Positions 1-9,239 of a stretch of DNA of 24,159 bases are shown in pieces. The stretch's first letter is position 1, and each line of letters opens with the position of its first letter. A program made the position numbers and the translations under genes. This DNA comes from a virus, in IMG/VR virus record IMGVR_UViG_3300043449_000890, positions 1-24,159 of that record; one strand, given 5' to 3'. Below the pieces are notes generated by a model that was not told the origin of the DNA, did not search any database, and saw only the letters and a program-made list of their open reading frames with translations.

Positions 1-426
1 GATGACGTTGGTTCCTGCGGAGAGGACCTGTCCAACTACGTTGTCGATGCTGTCTGCTGCGTTGTAGGCGATGATGTCAGCAAGTGCTGCGTCTACATCG
101 TTGAAAGAAGTGAGGTTCAACTTCTTAGTTGTGGTTACTGCTGAACCGTACTCATTAAGAGTTACAGTTACTTGAGATGGGTTGCCTAGGGCAATGGAGG
201 AGACATCTGTAGACTCGCTCAAAGTTGAAGTGGCTTGTGCCAAATCTGAGTAAATTGAGAAGACTACCGATGAACCTGGCATTGCTTGCTGTACTGGCTT
301 CACATCTGCAAGAGCACGCATTACAGGAATGGAGCGGAGCGCCATTCTCACATACTGGTCGTATGCGGTCTGTACTAACGCGCTAATTGAAGAGGTCGAG
401 GTAATCGACCCGCCTGGAATTGCCAT
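1..426 (-). CDS. Major capsid protein, N4-gp56 family (N-terminal 142 residues, runs off left edge)
   Basis: This is the amino-terminal part of the shell-forming capsid protein. Reading the minus strand from ATG at 426 gives an open frame to base 1 with no stop. It begins MAIPGGSITSTSSISALV, followed by QTAYDQYVRMALRSIPVMRA, then QQAMPGSSVVFSIYSDLA, LGNPSQVTVTLNEYGSAV, and near the cut end AYNAADSIDNVV. This order of motifs is what I know from N4-gp56-type capsid proteins of actinophages. The start follows GAAAGG about 10 bases upstream, and the gene lies 27 bases after the scaffold stop, the usual scaffold-capsid order. The carboxy-terminal part is outside the window. Family call is from memory of the motif pattern, not a search. 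Confidence 0.9.
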   Translation of the reverse strand, partial: MAIPGGSITSTSSISALVQTAYDQYVRMALRSIPVMRALADVKPVQQAMPGSSVVFSIYSDLAQATSTLSESTDVSSIALGNPSQVTVTLNEYGSAVTTTKKLNLTSFNDVDAALADIIAYNAADSIDNVVGQVLSAGTNVI

Positions 427-453
427 TAGCGTTATGCCTTTCGTTTAGTCGGT

Positions 454-921
454 TTAGAGTCCGGACTCACGAATGATGGCGTCCAACTCTTCTTTGCTAT
501 TAGCGTTCATCAAACGACGCATAATGTCATCGCCAGCCTCTGGTGAGAGACCTTGTTCGACAGTCTGTGTCATCTTCTGATATTGCTTAGCAGTGTTGGG
601 GTCAACATTTGGAGTCGCTTGTTTTGGCTGTTCTACACCGAACACATCGGCATAGTCATCCAGCCATCGTGATACTGCGTCTTCTGACGCTTCAATATCA
701 CCTGGGATAAAGGCAGCAATTTTGCTGTTAATCCCACGGGACGATAGAACATCTTTGATTGCACGCTCACGTTGTGCCTTATTCAGAGATTCAAAGTTAG
801 CCTTTAGTTCGGCTAGTTCTTTTTCCTTCTGCTTGTTGGCTTTGCGTAATTGTTTAACGAGGTCGTTATTGACATCCGGCGTGAAATCGTCATCGTCGTC
901 GTCATCCCATTGATTGGACAT
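454..921 (-). CDS. Probable capsid scaffolding protein
   Basis: 155 residues. It would guide capsid assembly and be absent from mature heads. The start is set at ATG 921 because GAGAGGA lies 7-8 bases upstream; a longer reading from 966 has no comparable site. Residues 6-12 are seven aspartates in a row. Residues about 20-60 form a charged Lys/Glu-rich helix likely to be a coiled coil. The tail holds a second helical block (SPEAGDDIMRRLMNANSKEE). Small size, acidic character, coiled coil and position directly before the capsid gene all fit a scaffold. No protease motif is visible. The assignment rests on context and composition, so it is an inference. Confidence 0.7.
   Translation of the reverse strand: MSNQWDDDDDDDFTPDVNNDLVKQLRKANKQKEKELAELKANFESLNKAQRERAIKDVLSSRGINSKIAAFIPGDIEASEDAVSRWLDDYADVFGVEQPKQATPNVDPNTAKQYQKMTQTVEQGLSPEAGDDIMRRLMNANSKEELDAIIRESGL
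457..468. repeat. 12-bp perfect palindrome at scaffold stop
   Basis: GAGTCCGGACTC is self-complementary over 12 bases. It encodes the last four residues of the scaffold protein (ESGL) and ends directly before its stop, about 30 bases upstream of the capsid start. In the minus-strand RNA it could form a small hairpin or dimer site between a low-need and a high-need gene, but it has no U-tract and may simply reflect codon choice. Confidence 0.4.
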
Positions 922-1014
922 AGTTAGTCCTCTCCCATTTTCTCTAGTTGGATTCGATAGCCTCATAGTCGCTCGGGGAAACGGTATGGCTCTATCTACC
1001 GGTCTTCTTACACT

Positions 1015-1037
1015 CTTCGGGGCCGGTCGGTCCGAAG
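1015..1037 (-). other. Possible hairpin in the 125-base gap upstream of scaffold
   Basis: The gap 922-1046 is the longest break in the leftward gene string. It holds CTTCGG at 1015-1020 and CCGAAG at 1032-1037, a 6-bp inverted repeat with an 11-base GC-rich loop. No U-run follows on either strand, so it is not a convincing terminator. I looked for a promoter on the minus strand between it and the scaffold start and found none that I would call. The gap is a natural place for a transcript end or extra promoter for scaffold and capsid. Confidence 0.3.
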
Positions 1038-1046
1038 CAGGTCTAG

Positions 1047-2189
1047 TTAAAAGGCGCCTGAACGATTACGTTCTAGCGCACCACTGGATAGTCCAGTCTG
1101 TTGTGAGAACTGTCCTTGCTCTAAGTCGGAAATTCTTTTTCTTTTACGACGAGCAGAGGCAGCGCCAGCAAGCCCAAAGATTTCTTCCTCTACTACGGTT
1201 TGGTCGTATTGGTCGCTACCACCATAGATATTGGCAAGTTTACCGGCCTGTGGTAAAACTTCAGCAATAGTCTGATAACCTTGTTGTGCTTGCTGTTGGG
1301 TAATACCACGTGCAGCAAGTTCTTCAGCCCGAATTGCTCCTAGACCAAGACCTGCTACTTGAGCAGCAGCGCCAATCTCAGCGGCTTGAATCTTGCGCTG
1401 AATCTCTGGAAGAGCACGCTGTGGGTCAAGAACATAGGCGACAAGATTAGATTCGCTAATTCCTTGTGGCCCACCGTAGTAAGTAGTGAGAGCCTTAATA
1501 ACTTCTGGAGCAGCGTTCTGTACTCGGTTGACTGCTAATTGAACTCGGTCTTCAAGTTCTGCAGGAGACACATCTCCAGAAATAAACTGTTCCAATGCTG
1601 GCTGGCGTCCAGTAGTTCCAGTTGAATAGAAGGATTGTGGTAAACCATATTGACGCATCACGCGTTGATATTGGTCTTCAAGACTAACATACTCAGCCTC
1701 AGATAGGGCAGATAGTCCAGCATTGATTCTTGCTTCATTGGCCTTGAATCGCTCTTTATATGGCTTAGTTTGTCTAAGACGAAGAGAGAACTCAGATGGG
1801 CTAATTCCTTCTGAGGTAAGAGCCTCTATATCTCCTACTAAATCTCCTAAGCCATAACGATTAAACTCTTCTTTTAGGAGAGCAAAGGCTGACTTTCTTT
1901 CTCCCGCTGCAGCGGCAGTATCAAACTTCTCTTGATTAAGAGATGCTTGGTACATAGCAAAAGCGCCTTGGTCAGTAAATTGAGTTCCATCTGTAGCGGT
2001 ATATATTTTTTCTTCGCCTGCTAATCTACTTGCTATGGCGTTTTCTTTAGCAACAGTCTTGCCAGACTTTCCGCGTGCCAAAGGACGGTCATTGCCAGTT
2101 ATGATTCTAGGCTCAGTATCTCCAGGTTGATACATTTCTTGTTGACCTTCATAGGTTAATCCTGGAACACCCATATAATCTTCAGCCAT
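1047..2189 (-). CDS. Hypothetical virion-associated protein
   Basis: 380 residues, unknown function. It starts at ATG 2189, two bases after the stop of the preceding gene (TAATAATG), so translation is coupled. The middle holds SPSEFSLRLRQTKPYKERF followed by a helix-rich stretch and YQRVMRQYGLPQSFY. A related pattern (TP/TL-x2-F/Y-x3-L-R/Q-x-T/D-x2-W/Y) occurs twice in the 545-residue neighbour. The segment around residues 270-330 is Ala/Gly/Gln-rich helix (VAGLGLGAIRAEELAARG) and the tail is basic (SARRKRKRISD). No enzyme motif was recognised. Its place between the giant protein and the scaffold suggests a minor or internal virion protein; this is inference. Confidence 0.6.
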   Translation of the reverse strand: MAEDYMGVPGLTYEGQQEMYQPGDTEPRIITGNDRPLARGKSGKTVAKENAIASRLAGEEKIYTATDGTQFTDQGAFAMYQASLNQEKFDTAAAAGERKSAFALLKEEFNRYGLGDLVGDIEALTSEGISPSEFSLRLRQTKPYKERFKANEARINAGLSALSEAEYVSLEDQYQRVMRQYGLPQSFYSTGTTGRQPALEQFISGDVSPAELEDRVQLAVNRVQNAAPEVIKALTTYYGGPQGISESNLVAYVLDPQRALPEIQRKIQAAEIGAAAQVAGLGLGAIRAEELAARGITQQQAQQGYQTIAEVLPQAGKLANIYGGSDQYDQTVVEEEIFGLAGAASARRKRKRISDLEQGQFSQQTGLSSGALERNRSGAF

Positions 2190-2191
2190 TA

Positions 2192-3829
2192 TTACCCCTG
2201 AAATCCAAAGTCACGAAGAACTTGTTGAGCGATAGAGGAAACCTCTTGACGAGCGTTGTTTGTATATTGCCAACGTGGGTCTTTACGAAGATTGCGCTGA
2301 TAATCAAAAAGCGTCATCTCCTTATCCGGACCAATCGCTGCTCGTAATGTTGGGTCATCTAACTTGATAGTTTCTGGATTGATTTCTAATACCGCTGCCA
2401 TAGTCTGACGGTATGGGTCATAGATTGTTTCTAGGTCAACACCTTTATCCAGTAATGAGCCAACCTTTTCTGGTAGACCTATCTTGGCACGCTCTCGAAT
2501 AATCTGCTTGTATGTTTCTACAGATTCTCCTTGAGCCATATTCTGTAACCAGTATTGGATGCTATTACCAAACTGCTTCTGTAGGTCCATTCCATTCGCT
2601 GCAGCAGTTTTCTCTAAATCTCGGAGAAGTTCTCCAGCCTGTCCTCCTACTACTGCTCCGGGAGAATACTTAATCTTACCTCGGATAGCAGCAGAGACCA
2701 TAGCGCCTTTGTCTTCATATCCCAGGTCATAGATGTCTCTGGCAAGGATGTCTAACTCATCAGTAGATATTGTTGCACCAAGTTGCTTAGCGGCATCAGA
2801 GATACGTTGCTTGGTGTAAGCAAGACCTCTGCCATATTCGCTGGTTTGGTCTAAACGTGCAGCAGTATCTGGGTCTGCAGTCTTGCGTAGTTGTTCGTAT
2901 TGGTTTTTGTAGAACTGACGCTGACGTAATTCTCCAGCATTTTTCTGCCACCAAGTAGTTTGCTGCAACTCATTGAGAAATCGCTGTGGCGTGTAATCAT
3001 CTTTACTTCCAGGTACAGCATCTTTGCCGATTGCTTTGAAAAGTAGGTCACGAAGTTCTGGGTCGGTCTTGAAGGTAATATCAATAGGACCGTAAGCGCT
3101 TTGTACCATTCCATAGATTTCATCTATGCCGTACTTAGGTGCATTTTTGGCACCTGCCTTAGCGGCTTCCTTCTTACCTGTGCCGCCAGTACCACCAGTT
3201 CCACCTTTTCCAGTGGTGCCTGCTTTGGTGGTTGTGGTGCCACCTCCTGCAACTGTAACTCCAGTGCCAACCATTGGCTCTCTGGATTCTTCTCCAGTTG
3301 GAGTAGCACCCATAGCACTTAGTTCTCGCTGTAATTCTTTTGCCTTAGCAGTATCGCCACGACGCTCAGCATCTTTACGCTCAGCCTCTATTGTTCTGGC
3401 GTCTCGCTCTTTTCTTTGAGATTCTCTTGCGGCTTTTTTCTCGCCACGATATTTAGAAAGAGCCTTTTCAATAGTGTCAACTCGCTCTTGTGCTCTTTCA
3501 TAGGCGTCCATAGTTTCCTGATAAGCAGGAGTTCCTTCTTCGCCTTTAATTTCCATATCAGCAAGTTTCTTGCTTAGCGTGTCTCTTTCAGACCTTGCTG
3601 CTTTCTCGTCGTTGATAGTAGGTACATTGTCAACAACACGTGGCTTTTTGGCTGCAGACTTCTTAGCCTTTGGTTTTGTTCCTAATTCATAAAACTCGCC
3701 ATCACGCATATAACCAACGGCCTCACCGTTTCTGCTATATACAACGTCGACAACACCAGCAGGAATATTCTTCTGGATTCCAGGATTGATGACCTGGCTG
3801 ACGTATGTACCTTTAGGACGTTGAGCCAT
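2192..3829 (-). CDS. Hypothetical virion-associated protein with coiled coil and Gly/Thr linker
   Basis: 545 residues. ATG 3829 overlaps the upstream stop by one base (TAATG). Order of parts: a small N-terminal segment (KGTYVSQVINPGIQKNIPAG, then SRNGEAVGYMRDGEFYELG); a long Lys/Glu/Arg coiled coil at about 70-170; a low-complexity Gly/Thr/Lys linker at about 180-225 (GGGTTTTKAGTTGKGGTGG); and a helical C-terminal region. The C-terminal region holds two copies of a short motif: TPQRFLNELQQTTWWQKNA and TLFDYQRNLRKDPRWQYTNN. A coiled coil joined by a flexible linker to a repeated helical domain suits a structural or ejected protein. No catalytic residues were recognised. Confidence 0.6.
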   Translation of the reverse strand: MAQRPKGTYVSQVINPGIQKNIPAGVVDVVYSRNGEAVGYMRDGEFYELGTKPKAKKSAAKKPRVVDNVPTINDEKAARSERDTLSKKLADMEIKGEEGTPAYQETMDAYERAQERVDTIEKALSKYRGEKKAARESQRKERDARTIEAERKDAERRGDTAKAKELQRELSAMGATPTGEESREPMVGTGVTVAGGGTTTTKAGTTGKGGTGGTGGTGKKEAAKAGAKNAPKYGIDEIYGMVQSAYGPIDITFKTDPELRDLLFKAIGKDAVPGSKDDYTPQRFLNELQQTTWWQKNAGELRQRQFYKNQYEQLRKTADPDTAARLDQTSEYGRGLAYTKQRISDAAKQLGATISTDELDILARDIYDLGYEDKGAMVSAAIRGKIKYSPGAVVGGQAGELLRDLEKTAAANGMDLQKQFGNSIQYWLQNMAQGESVETYKQIIRERAKIGLPEKVGSLLDKGVDLETIYDPYRQTMAAVLEINPETIKLDDPTLRAAIGPDKEMTLFDYQRNLRKDPRWQYTNNARQEVSSIAQQVLRDFGFQG

Positions 3830-4491
3830 TACGAAGCACCAATCGCTTTCTTAAATACATCGTAGAAGGAAAAGACTTTTTGTGCCTTTGCTTCATCTGT
3901 TCCTGATATTTGTTCAATGAGAAATGATTGCTCGTCTAGTCCAGGAGTAGTCATCGAGGTAACAGTATCTCCGGAGGTAGAATAAGTTGTTACTTGCGGC
4001 CTAGCCTTTTGGGCTGCTATTAACTCTGATGTATATTTTTTCAGTTCATCGTTAGTTGGGCCACGGCCAACAAGGTCTTGCATTATCTTTTCAATAAGTG
4101 TTGCCGCAGTCTCTGGTGTAGATACAGTTACATCTCTACGAACCCGTGGTTGACCATCTCCGCCACCTTCTGCACTAACATCAATGGTGGTTAGATAATC
4201 CTCAAACTTTAGTCCTGGCTGTCCAGATGCTGTGCGGTAGTTTTCAAAATCTGCCTGAGCCTGAAGGTATGCTTGGATAAGGCGTGGGGTCGGAGCACCA
4301 GTTACTTTACCAACAGAATAGTCAGCGTTTTTTAATGCTTGAGAATAAAACTTTCTCAATCCAGGAGGTAGTTTTAAGAAGTCCTGGAGAATTTTATCCG
4401 GGTTAAGGTTGTTTGTCTGTGACATTGTGGAAGGCTGTGTGCTTGCTCCACCCTGCCACTGTTGATTAGCAGGAATCTGCGGCTGTGCCAT
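3829..4491 (-). CDS. Hypothetical virion-associated protein
   Basis: 220 residues. ATG 4491 is preceded by AGGAG, and that site lies at the end of the giant gene just upstream. The N-terminus is Gln/Asn/Pro-rich (MAQPQIPANQQWQGGAS) and probably disordered. The body is mostly helical, with FLKLPPGLRKFYSQALKNAD, FENYRTASGQPGLKFEDYL and a C-terminal FYDVFKKAIGAS. Stop TAA shares a base with the start of the next gene. Nothing catalytic was recognised. Position inside the head operon points to a virion role. Confidence 0.55.
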   Translation of the reverse strand: MAQPQIPANQQWQGGASTQPSTMSQTNNLNPDKILQDFLKLPPGLRKFYSQALKNADYSVGKVTGAPTPRLIQAYLQAQADFENYRTASGQPGLKFEDYLTTIDVSAEGGGDGQPRVRRDVTVSTPETAATLIEKIMQDLVGRGPTNDELKKYTSELIAAQKARPQVTTYSTSGDTVTSMTTPGLDEQSFLIEQISGTDEAKAQKVFSFYDVFKKAIGAS

Positions 4492-4499
4492 CTATACTC

Positions 4500-7400
4500 C
4501 TAATCCAATAACCTTGAGAATAATACGTTGTATGCCGCATCAGCATTAGAGTTTGTTGCTGCAATTTCTTTCATTTGCGTAATAGTTGCTGCCAGTAATG
4601 AATCAGATAAGCGTGAGCCTACTGCACCAAATGTGGCATAACGTGTCTTTGCATTAACGTAATCGTTGTATATATTAACCATCTTTGTTAGTGCTGCCCT
4701 AGTCTTTGGCTGTACCGTGACTGTTGGGTCATTGAGCATATTGGTTAAATCAAGCAATGAGTTTCTGCGCTCAATCTCTCGCTGACCGCCTTGGGCCAAT
4801 TCTTCCTGGATGAGAGGATGTGTATTCTTCCAGTCATCTGACCACGCCTTCCATCGCTCACGATATTGTCTGCGCTGGAAGTCGGAGAGTGAGTTTTCTA
4901 AAGCAGTCTCGTAGTTTTCTTTGTTGCTGTAGTAGACCTGCAAGTCGTTTGCTGTCTGGACTTCACGCAAGAAGTCATCCATACGCTTGCTATAACGAAG
5001 ACCCTCGCGTCGCATAGTCTGGTATGCGTCCCAGGAAAAGTCACCTTCGTATGGAATAAGGAAGGCTGCACCTTGTGGGTACTTGTTAAAGAGTTCATCG
5101 TTTTCTTCTACGAAACGTCCGGAAGCATCTGCATAGCGAACAAGCGCTACTGTCGAACGCTCTGATTCAGTAATGGTAAATGGCAGGTCCTTTGGATTAT
5201 ACTTAATCCAGGTTTCCATAGCCTTGTCAATATCGCCGTTGCTCTTAGCCAGAACAGCGTTCCAACCTTGCTTCCAGTTAGCAGTACCGTTGTCTCGTAC
5301 CCAGTCTGCCATATCTGACTTGAGCATTATCTGCGGAGATGCTGGTGCAAATAGACCGTAAAGAACGCGAGCAGAAAGAATAGCCATAGTTGCTGAACGC
5401 AACTTCTCTCGATAGTCTTCTAACTCTCCAGCCGATGCTGGAATAAGGCTGCCATCTGCAGCGTAGCGTGGTTTTACTCCGTGTCCGGTAGCCTCAAGAT
5501 AAGTTACAGCCTTGCGGAAAGCAGAGGCATACTGAGAGTTACGCTCGTCTTTGTTAAGCAGGCCATAGACCTTGTTAACGTGTGCAGGAAGCAGTGCAGA
5601 GATTGTGGGTTGGTCTTCAGCATATTTACCAAGAGTGGTACGTACTAAAGTGTCTGCCCAGGCTGGCTTGTCAAATACTGTGTTAAGAAGATTCTCGGCA
5701 ATCTTAATAGGAAACGCTGCTGCCGGACCAGCAAAGGTAGGAATCAGAGATTCTGGGTTTGCTGATGGCGTAATCATATTAAGTTTGCCGCCGAACTCAA
5801 CCGGAGTCGGAATCCTAAATGACGCTGGTACACCAAATGCGGTAAGTACTGTTGTCATAGCCTTATAGACTGGGGTAAGACCAGGATAGATAAAGTAAAG
5901 TTCACCTTGGTCATCTTTCTGTACCCAACCGCTGTGTGCAATACCTTCATAGGTGATAGCAATACGAGAGATTGCCTCTGGGTTGTATCGAACAACACGT
6001 CCCACACGACGATAGAAGTCTTCAGTAGCGCGGTAGAAACGAGCAAAGTTACGTGAGTTAAACGCTAACTGGCTTTGCAATAATGGATTATCCACATAGG
6101 CAAGGGTCCGTGCTCGCGCACGCTCTTCAATAATTTCTGACACCTTAGCCTTGGCTTTTTCTGTAGCCTTTGTTAAATCCTTTGGGTCAGTAATTCCCTT
6201 GGTATGAGCAGCGATAAAGGCGTTGTAAAATCCAGTTTCGTCCATCTCTCTACGGACTTTAATCATTTCTTGGAGAACCATTGGTTCTCTGGAGAACCGT
6301 GCGTTCTGCTCTCCAAACCAATCCCATCCACGCTCCATAATGGAGGCGGTGTAGTTATCGGTATCTGCTACAGGAACTAACGTTGGTCCGTTGATATAGA
6401 GAGGAGCATCTGCGGCATTAGTTGGTAGGTCATCTAATCCTAATTCGCCAGCAACCTTATACTCACCAGTAACATCGTCTATTTTACGAACTTTGTCTAA
6501 TAGTTCTATATTCAAGTCTTTACCATTTTGCTTGACAAAGAGTTGTTTAGCAGCGTCATAAATGCGTTGAGCGTGGTCGTCTATAGTTCCATTAACTCCA
6601 GGTGCATAGAGTCGGAATCTGTCGGTAAGACCAGGTATGCTATTCAAAGCCTCTTTAATCTTTATTATTGCCAATGCCTCATTATCAAGGTTAGCAATAG
6701 CAAGAGCGCCGATTCTGTCATTAGCCCAGAAGTTAATGCCAAGCATCCAGGATATTTGACTACCGGTATTAGCAAGTGGCGCTACGTTAGCAAAGCCTGT
6801 TCCTCTTTTATACTTGGTTCTGGCCGGAATGTTTATCTTTAATGCAGACATTCTGCCAAAACGTCGCTCATCTAGTAATGCTCTGCTCGCAAAGTCCGAA
6901 CCAGTAAATAGATTCTTTCCACCCTCTACAACATCTGCTAGAGCATTGTCAATGTTTCCACTAAGAATAATATCTTTAAGGTACTCTGCCTCATCATCGG
7001 CAAGAACTATACCCATACGTCCAAGTTTAGATTCAGATACTGCGGTAGCAAGGACTCCACGCATTTTCTGGATATCTCCACCAGCATCTTTCATTAACTG
7101 CTGGTACTTCGCTCGGTCTTTCGCACGTACAAGACGGTTGACAACACCCAGTGGGTCTGCTGCTATACGTGAGATTCTTCCGCCTTCTGCGCTGTATTTG
7201 GCTGCAGTTCTCAAGCGGGTCGAAAGTACTTTTGCCTTGGCTAATCCCCAAGGAGAGTTACCAATAGCAAGGTGAACCATTAGGTCTTCAGTAGCATTAC
7301 GAAGGGCGTAACGTGGTCCCGCCAGAGTAAGGAATGACCAGTAAGATGTCATCTTCTCTACCCAGGCTTTGCTGCCAAAAGAGAAAGCATTACCCAAGCC

Positions 7401-9239
7401 ACTACGTGCAGCGAACCTGTCAATGTCTTTAATGCTTGGTGCGCTCACAAAAGAACTTAACTGGGACGGAATAAGTGCCATCGATTCATCAGCACCATTT
7501 TGTGTTCTAAATACTGATGGATTATATTGGCTAGTGGTTCCATCTGGAAGCAGTCTATCTGCTGTGGCAGCGTAGGACGCTGCATACTTTCCAGATAGTA
7601 AACGTGTCAGTTCACGACCGCCTTCGGTCATATTCATACCACGGAAGTCGGCTATGGTTTGCCATAGACCATAGAAAATCTCTTTACGCTCACCTTCAGT
7701 TCCAGCGACAAAAGCCTCACGAATACTCTTAGAGTAATACTGAGGAAGTGCTAGTCGAGATAAGCGATAAATTTGCTCTGAAGCATCCTTACCCATAACA
7801 TCGAAGGAGCCATTATCAAACATTGGGATAGGAGAAAACTTTGCCTTAAACCTATCAATACGATATTGAACGGCAGCGGAAGAGTAGAATATCTCTCGTC
7901 TCTTACCCTTTAACTTCTTTAATCCTGCTACAACTTCTTTACGTTGAGCCTCATCAACTAATTTCTCTACAATGCCGTCGTTAGTGGCAGGGGCACCAAA
8001 ATACAAATCGTTGACAAATCGATTTCCAGATTTATCTATATCAACCAACTTGTTTGCTGTGGTGTAAAAAGCAATGCGTGTTCGTCGTCGTGCATCTAAG
8101 CGTGGCATCAAGACGCGAGTACGGCCAGGTTGTCCTTTGAGTATTTCCAAAACCTGTGTTGAGTTCTTGAAGTATGCCTTAGCAGAGTCTGCATCTTTAA
8201 TAGGAGCAGGCAATGAGATAAACTCGTCAATAACAGAAGGACCAAACTCTGGTGCAATTCTGGCAAGATTATTTCTTGCTGCTACCTGAGCGGTATTATC
8301 TCCTGCTTCTTTTGCCAACTTGTAAGCGTTAAGTTCTACTCCGTAGGCATCCCAAAAGTTACGAACTGGAGTACGCTCAAATACTTCGTCAATCGACTGC
8401 GGGTTAAATGGTCCTACTTGCCACCACTTTGTTTTGCCTTGGTTGCCCATAAGCACATCAAGTGAATAGCGAGATACATCTATCGCTTTCTTTGCCTTAC
8501 CCAAGAGAAGGAACGGGTCAGCAAAGATTCGATATGCTGCATCTACTGCGCCAGATACTGCACGATAATAGAATCCAGAACCTTCGAGTTGTTCTGGAGT
8601 AACAAGGTTTGCTACCTGACGGCCTGGAGAATACTTAGCAGCCTGGACGGAATCTAAAGTATCTTGAAAGAGTTTTGCCTCTTTGTCATTATTCTTAATC
8701 CGTGATGCTATAGTTTTTTGTGCTGTAGGTGCATTAGGGTCAGTAATGATGCTGTCATAAGATGAGCCACTGGCTATCTTCATTGCTACTTCAATTTCAT
8801 CATTACCAAATCTAGACCGTGCCTTTTCGATACGCTCTGGATTAAATAGTTTCTCTCCATCTTTGCCGGATGTTTCCCAGGCTTGGGCAAGATTTAATGG
8901 TTGAGTAGAGGCAAGCACACCTGTTCGGTATATTCTTGTCATCAAGTTTGAGGCAGCACCGGCAATTTGGAATGGAACTACCACTGGACGTGAAGCATAA
9001 TATCCTGCAGTTCCTAGCCATCCGCGCTTCTTAGGCACTACTTCGTCTTCGCCAAATGTTTGACGCAGGGCGTTCTGTTGTTCTTGTGTATACGAATTAA
9101 ACTTTTGCTGAGCCACCTCTTGTGGAAGATTTGAGAGAGTTCTGTGGGCAGAGATGGTCTTGTTGAGACCTTCAACCTGACGACGTTCTTCTTCTGACAA
9201 TCCAGCCAGTAGCGCTGCAGTATTAAGATTAGTTGACAC
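4500..9239 (-). CDS. Giant (1579-residue) putative internal/ejection virion protein
   Basis: The largest gene of the window. It starts at GTG 9239, one base into the upstream stop (TAGTG), with AAAGG about 7 bases before. Residues 73-103 contain a Gly/Ala-rich apolar segment (GWLGTAGYYASRPVVVPFQI). Further apolar stretches are WSFLTLAGPRYAL and KAMTTVLTAFGVPASF. A well-formed aromatic/basic block reads QLAFNSRNFARFYRATEDFY, then VRYNPEAISRIAITYEG. The tail is strongly helical and charged. I looked for T7-like RNA polymerase, lysozyme, transglycosylase, ADP-ribosyltransferase and protease motifs and saw none I would defend. Size, position between portal and capsid and apolar patches resemble large internal proteins that short-tailed phages eject with their DNA. 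Function is inferred from context only. Confidence 0.65.
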   Translation of the reverse strand: MSTNLNTAALLAGLSEEERRQVEGLNKTISAHRTLSNLPQEVAQQKFNSYTQEQQNALRQTFGEDEVVPKKRGWLGTAGYYASRPVVVPFQIAGAASNLMTRIYRTGVLASTQPLNLAQAWETSGKDGEKLFNPERIEKARSRFGNDEIEVAMKIASGSSYDSIITDPNAPTAQKTIASRIKNNDKEAKLFQDTLDSVQAAKYSPGRQVANLVTPEQLEGSGFYYRAVSGAVDAAYRIFADPFLLLGKAKKAIDVSRYSLDVLMGNQGKTKWWQVGPFNPQSIDEVFERTPVRNFWDAYGVELNAYKLAKEAGDNTAQVAARNNLARIAPEFGPSVIDEFISLPAPIKDADSAKAYFKNSTQVLEILKGQPGRTRVLMPRLDARRRTRIAFYTTANKLVDIDKSGNRFVNDLYFGAPATNDGIVEKLVDEAQRKEVVAGLKKLKGKRREIFYSSAAVQYRIDRFKAKFSPIPMFDNGSFDVMGKDASEQIYRLSRLALPQYYSKSIREAFVAGTEGERKEIFYGLWQTIADFRGMNMTEGGRELTRLLSGKYAASYAATADRLLPDGTTSQYNPSVFRTQNGADESMALIPSQLSSFVSAPSIKDIDRFAARSGLGNAFSFGSKAWVEKMTSYWSFLTLAGPRYALRNATEDLMVHLAIGNSPWGLAKAKVLSTRLRTAAKYSAEGGRISRIAADPLGVVNRLVRAKDRAKYQQLMKDAGGDIQKMRGVLATAVSESKLGRMGIVLADDEAEYLKDIILSGNIDNALADVVEGGKNLFTGSDFASRALLDERRFGRMSALKINIPARTKYKRGTGFANVAPLANTGSQISWMLGINFWANDRIGALAIANLDNEALAIIKIKEALNSIPGLTDRFRLYAPGVNGTIDDHAQRIYDAAKQLFVKQNGKDLNIELLDKVRKIDDVTGEYKVAGELGLDDLPTNAADAPLYINGPTLVPVADTDNYTASIMERGWDWFGEQNARFSREPMVLQEMIKVRREMDETGFYNAFIAAHTKGITDPKDLTKATEKAKAKVSEIIEERARARTLAYVDNPLLQSQLAFNSRNFARFYRATEDFYRRVGRVVRYNPEAISRIAITYEGIAHSGWVQKDDQGELYFIYPGLTPVYKAMTTVLTAFGVPASFRIPTPVEFGGKLNMITPSANPESLIPTFAGPAAAFPIKIAENLLNTVFDKPAWADTLVRTTLGKYAEDQPTISALLPAHVNKVYGLLNKDERNSQYASAFRKAVTYLEATGHGVKPRYAADGSLIPASAGELEDYREKLRSATMAILSARVLYGLFAPASPQIMLKSDMADWVRDNGTANWKQGWNAVLAKSNGDIDKAMETWIKYNPKDLPFTITESERSTVALVRYADASGRFVEENDELFNKYPQGAAFLIPYEGDFSWDAYQTMRREGLRYSKRMDDFLREVQTANDLQVYYSNKENYETALENSLSDFQRRQYRERWKAWSDDWKNTHPLIQEELAQGGQREIERRNSLLDLTNMLNDPTVTVQPKTRAALTKMVNIYNDYVNAKTRYATFGAVGSRLSDSLLAATITQMKEIAATNSNADAAYNVLFSRLLD

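Noticed and set aside
914-1270. 118-residue plus-strand frame
   Set aside because: It lies across minus-strand coding DNA and the scaffold leader, has no ribosome site and an unnatural Arg/Gln-rich composition; it is a shadow.
6814-7275. 153-residue plus-strand frame inside the giant gene
   Set aside because: Opposite to a well-supported long gene, Ser/Arg-rich and without start signals; a shadow frame.
4500-9239. Virion RNA polymerase of the N4 kind
   Set aside because: The capsid type and size invite the idea, but I could not find the polymerase catalytic motifs, so only a structural/ejection role is proposed.
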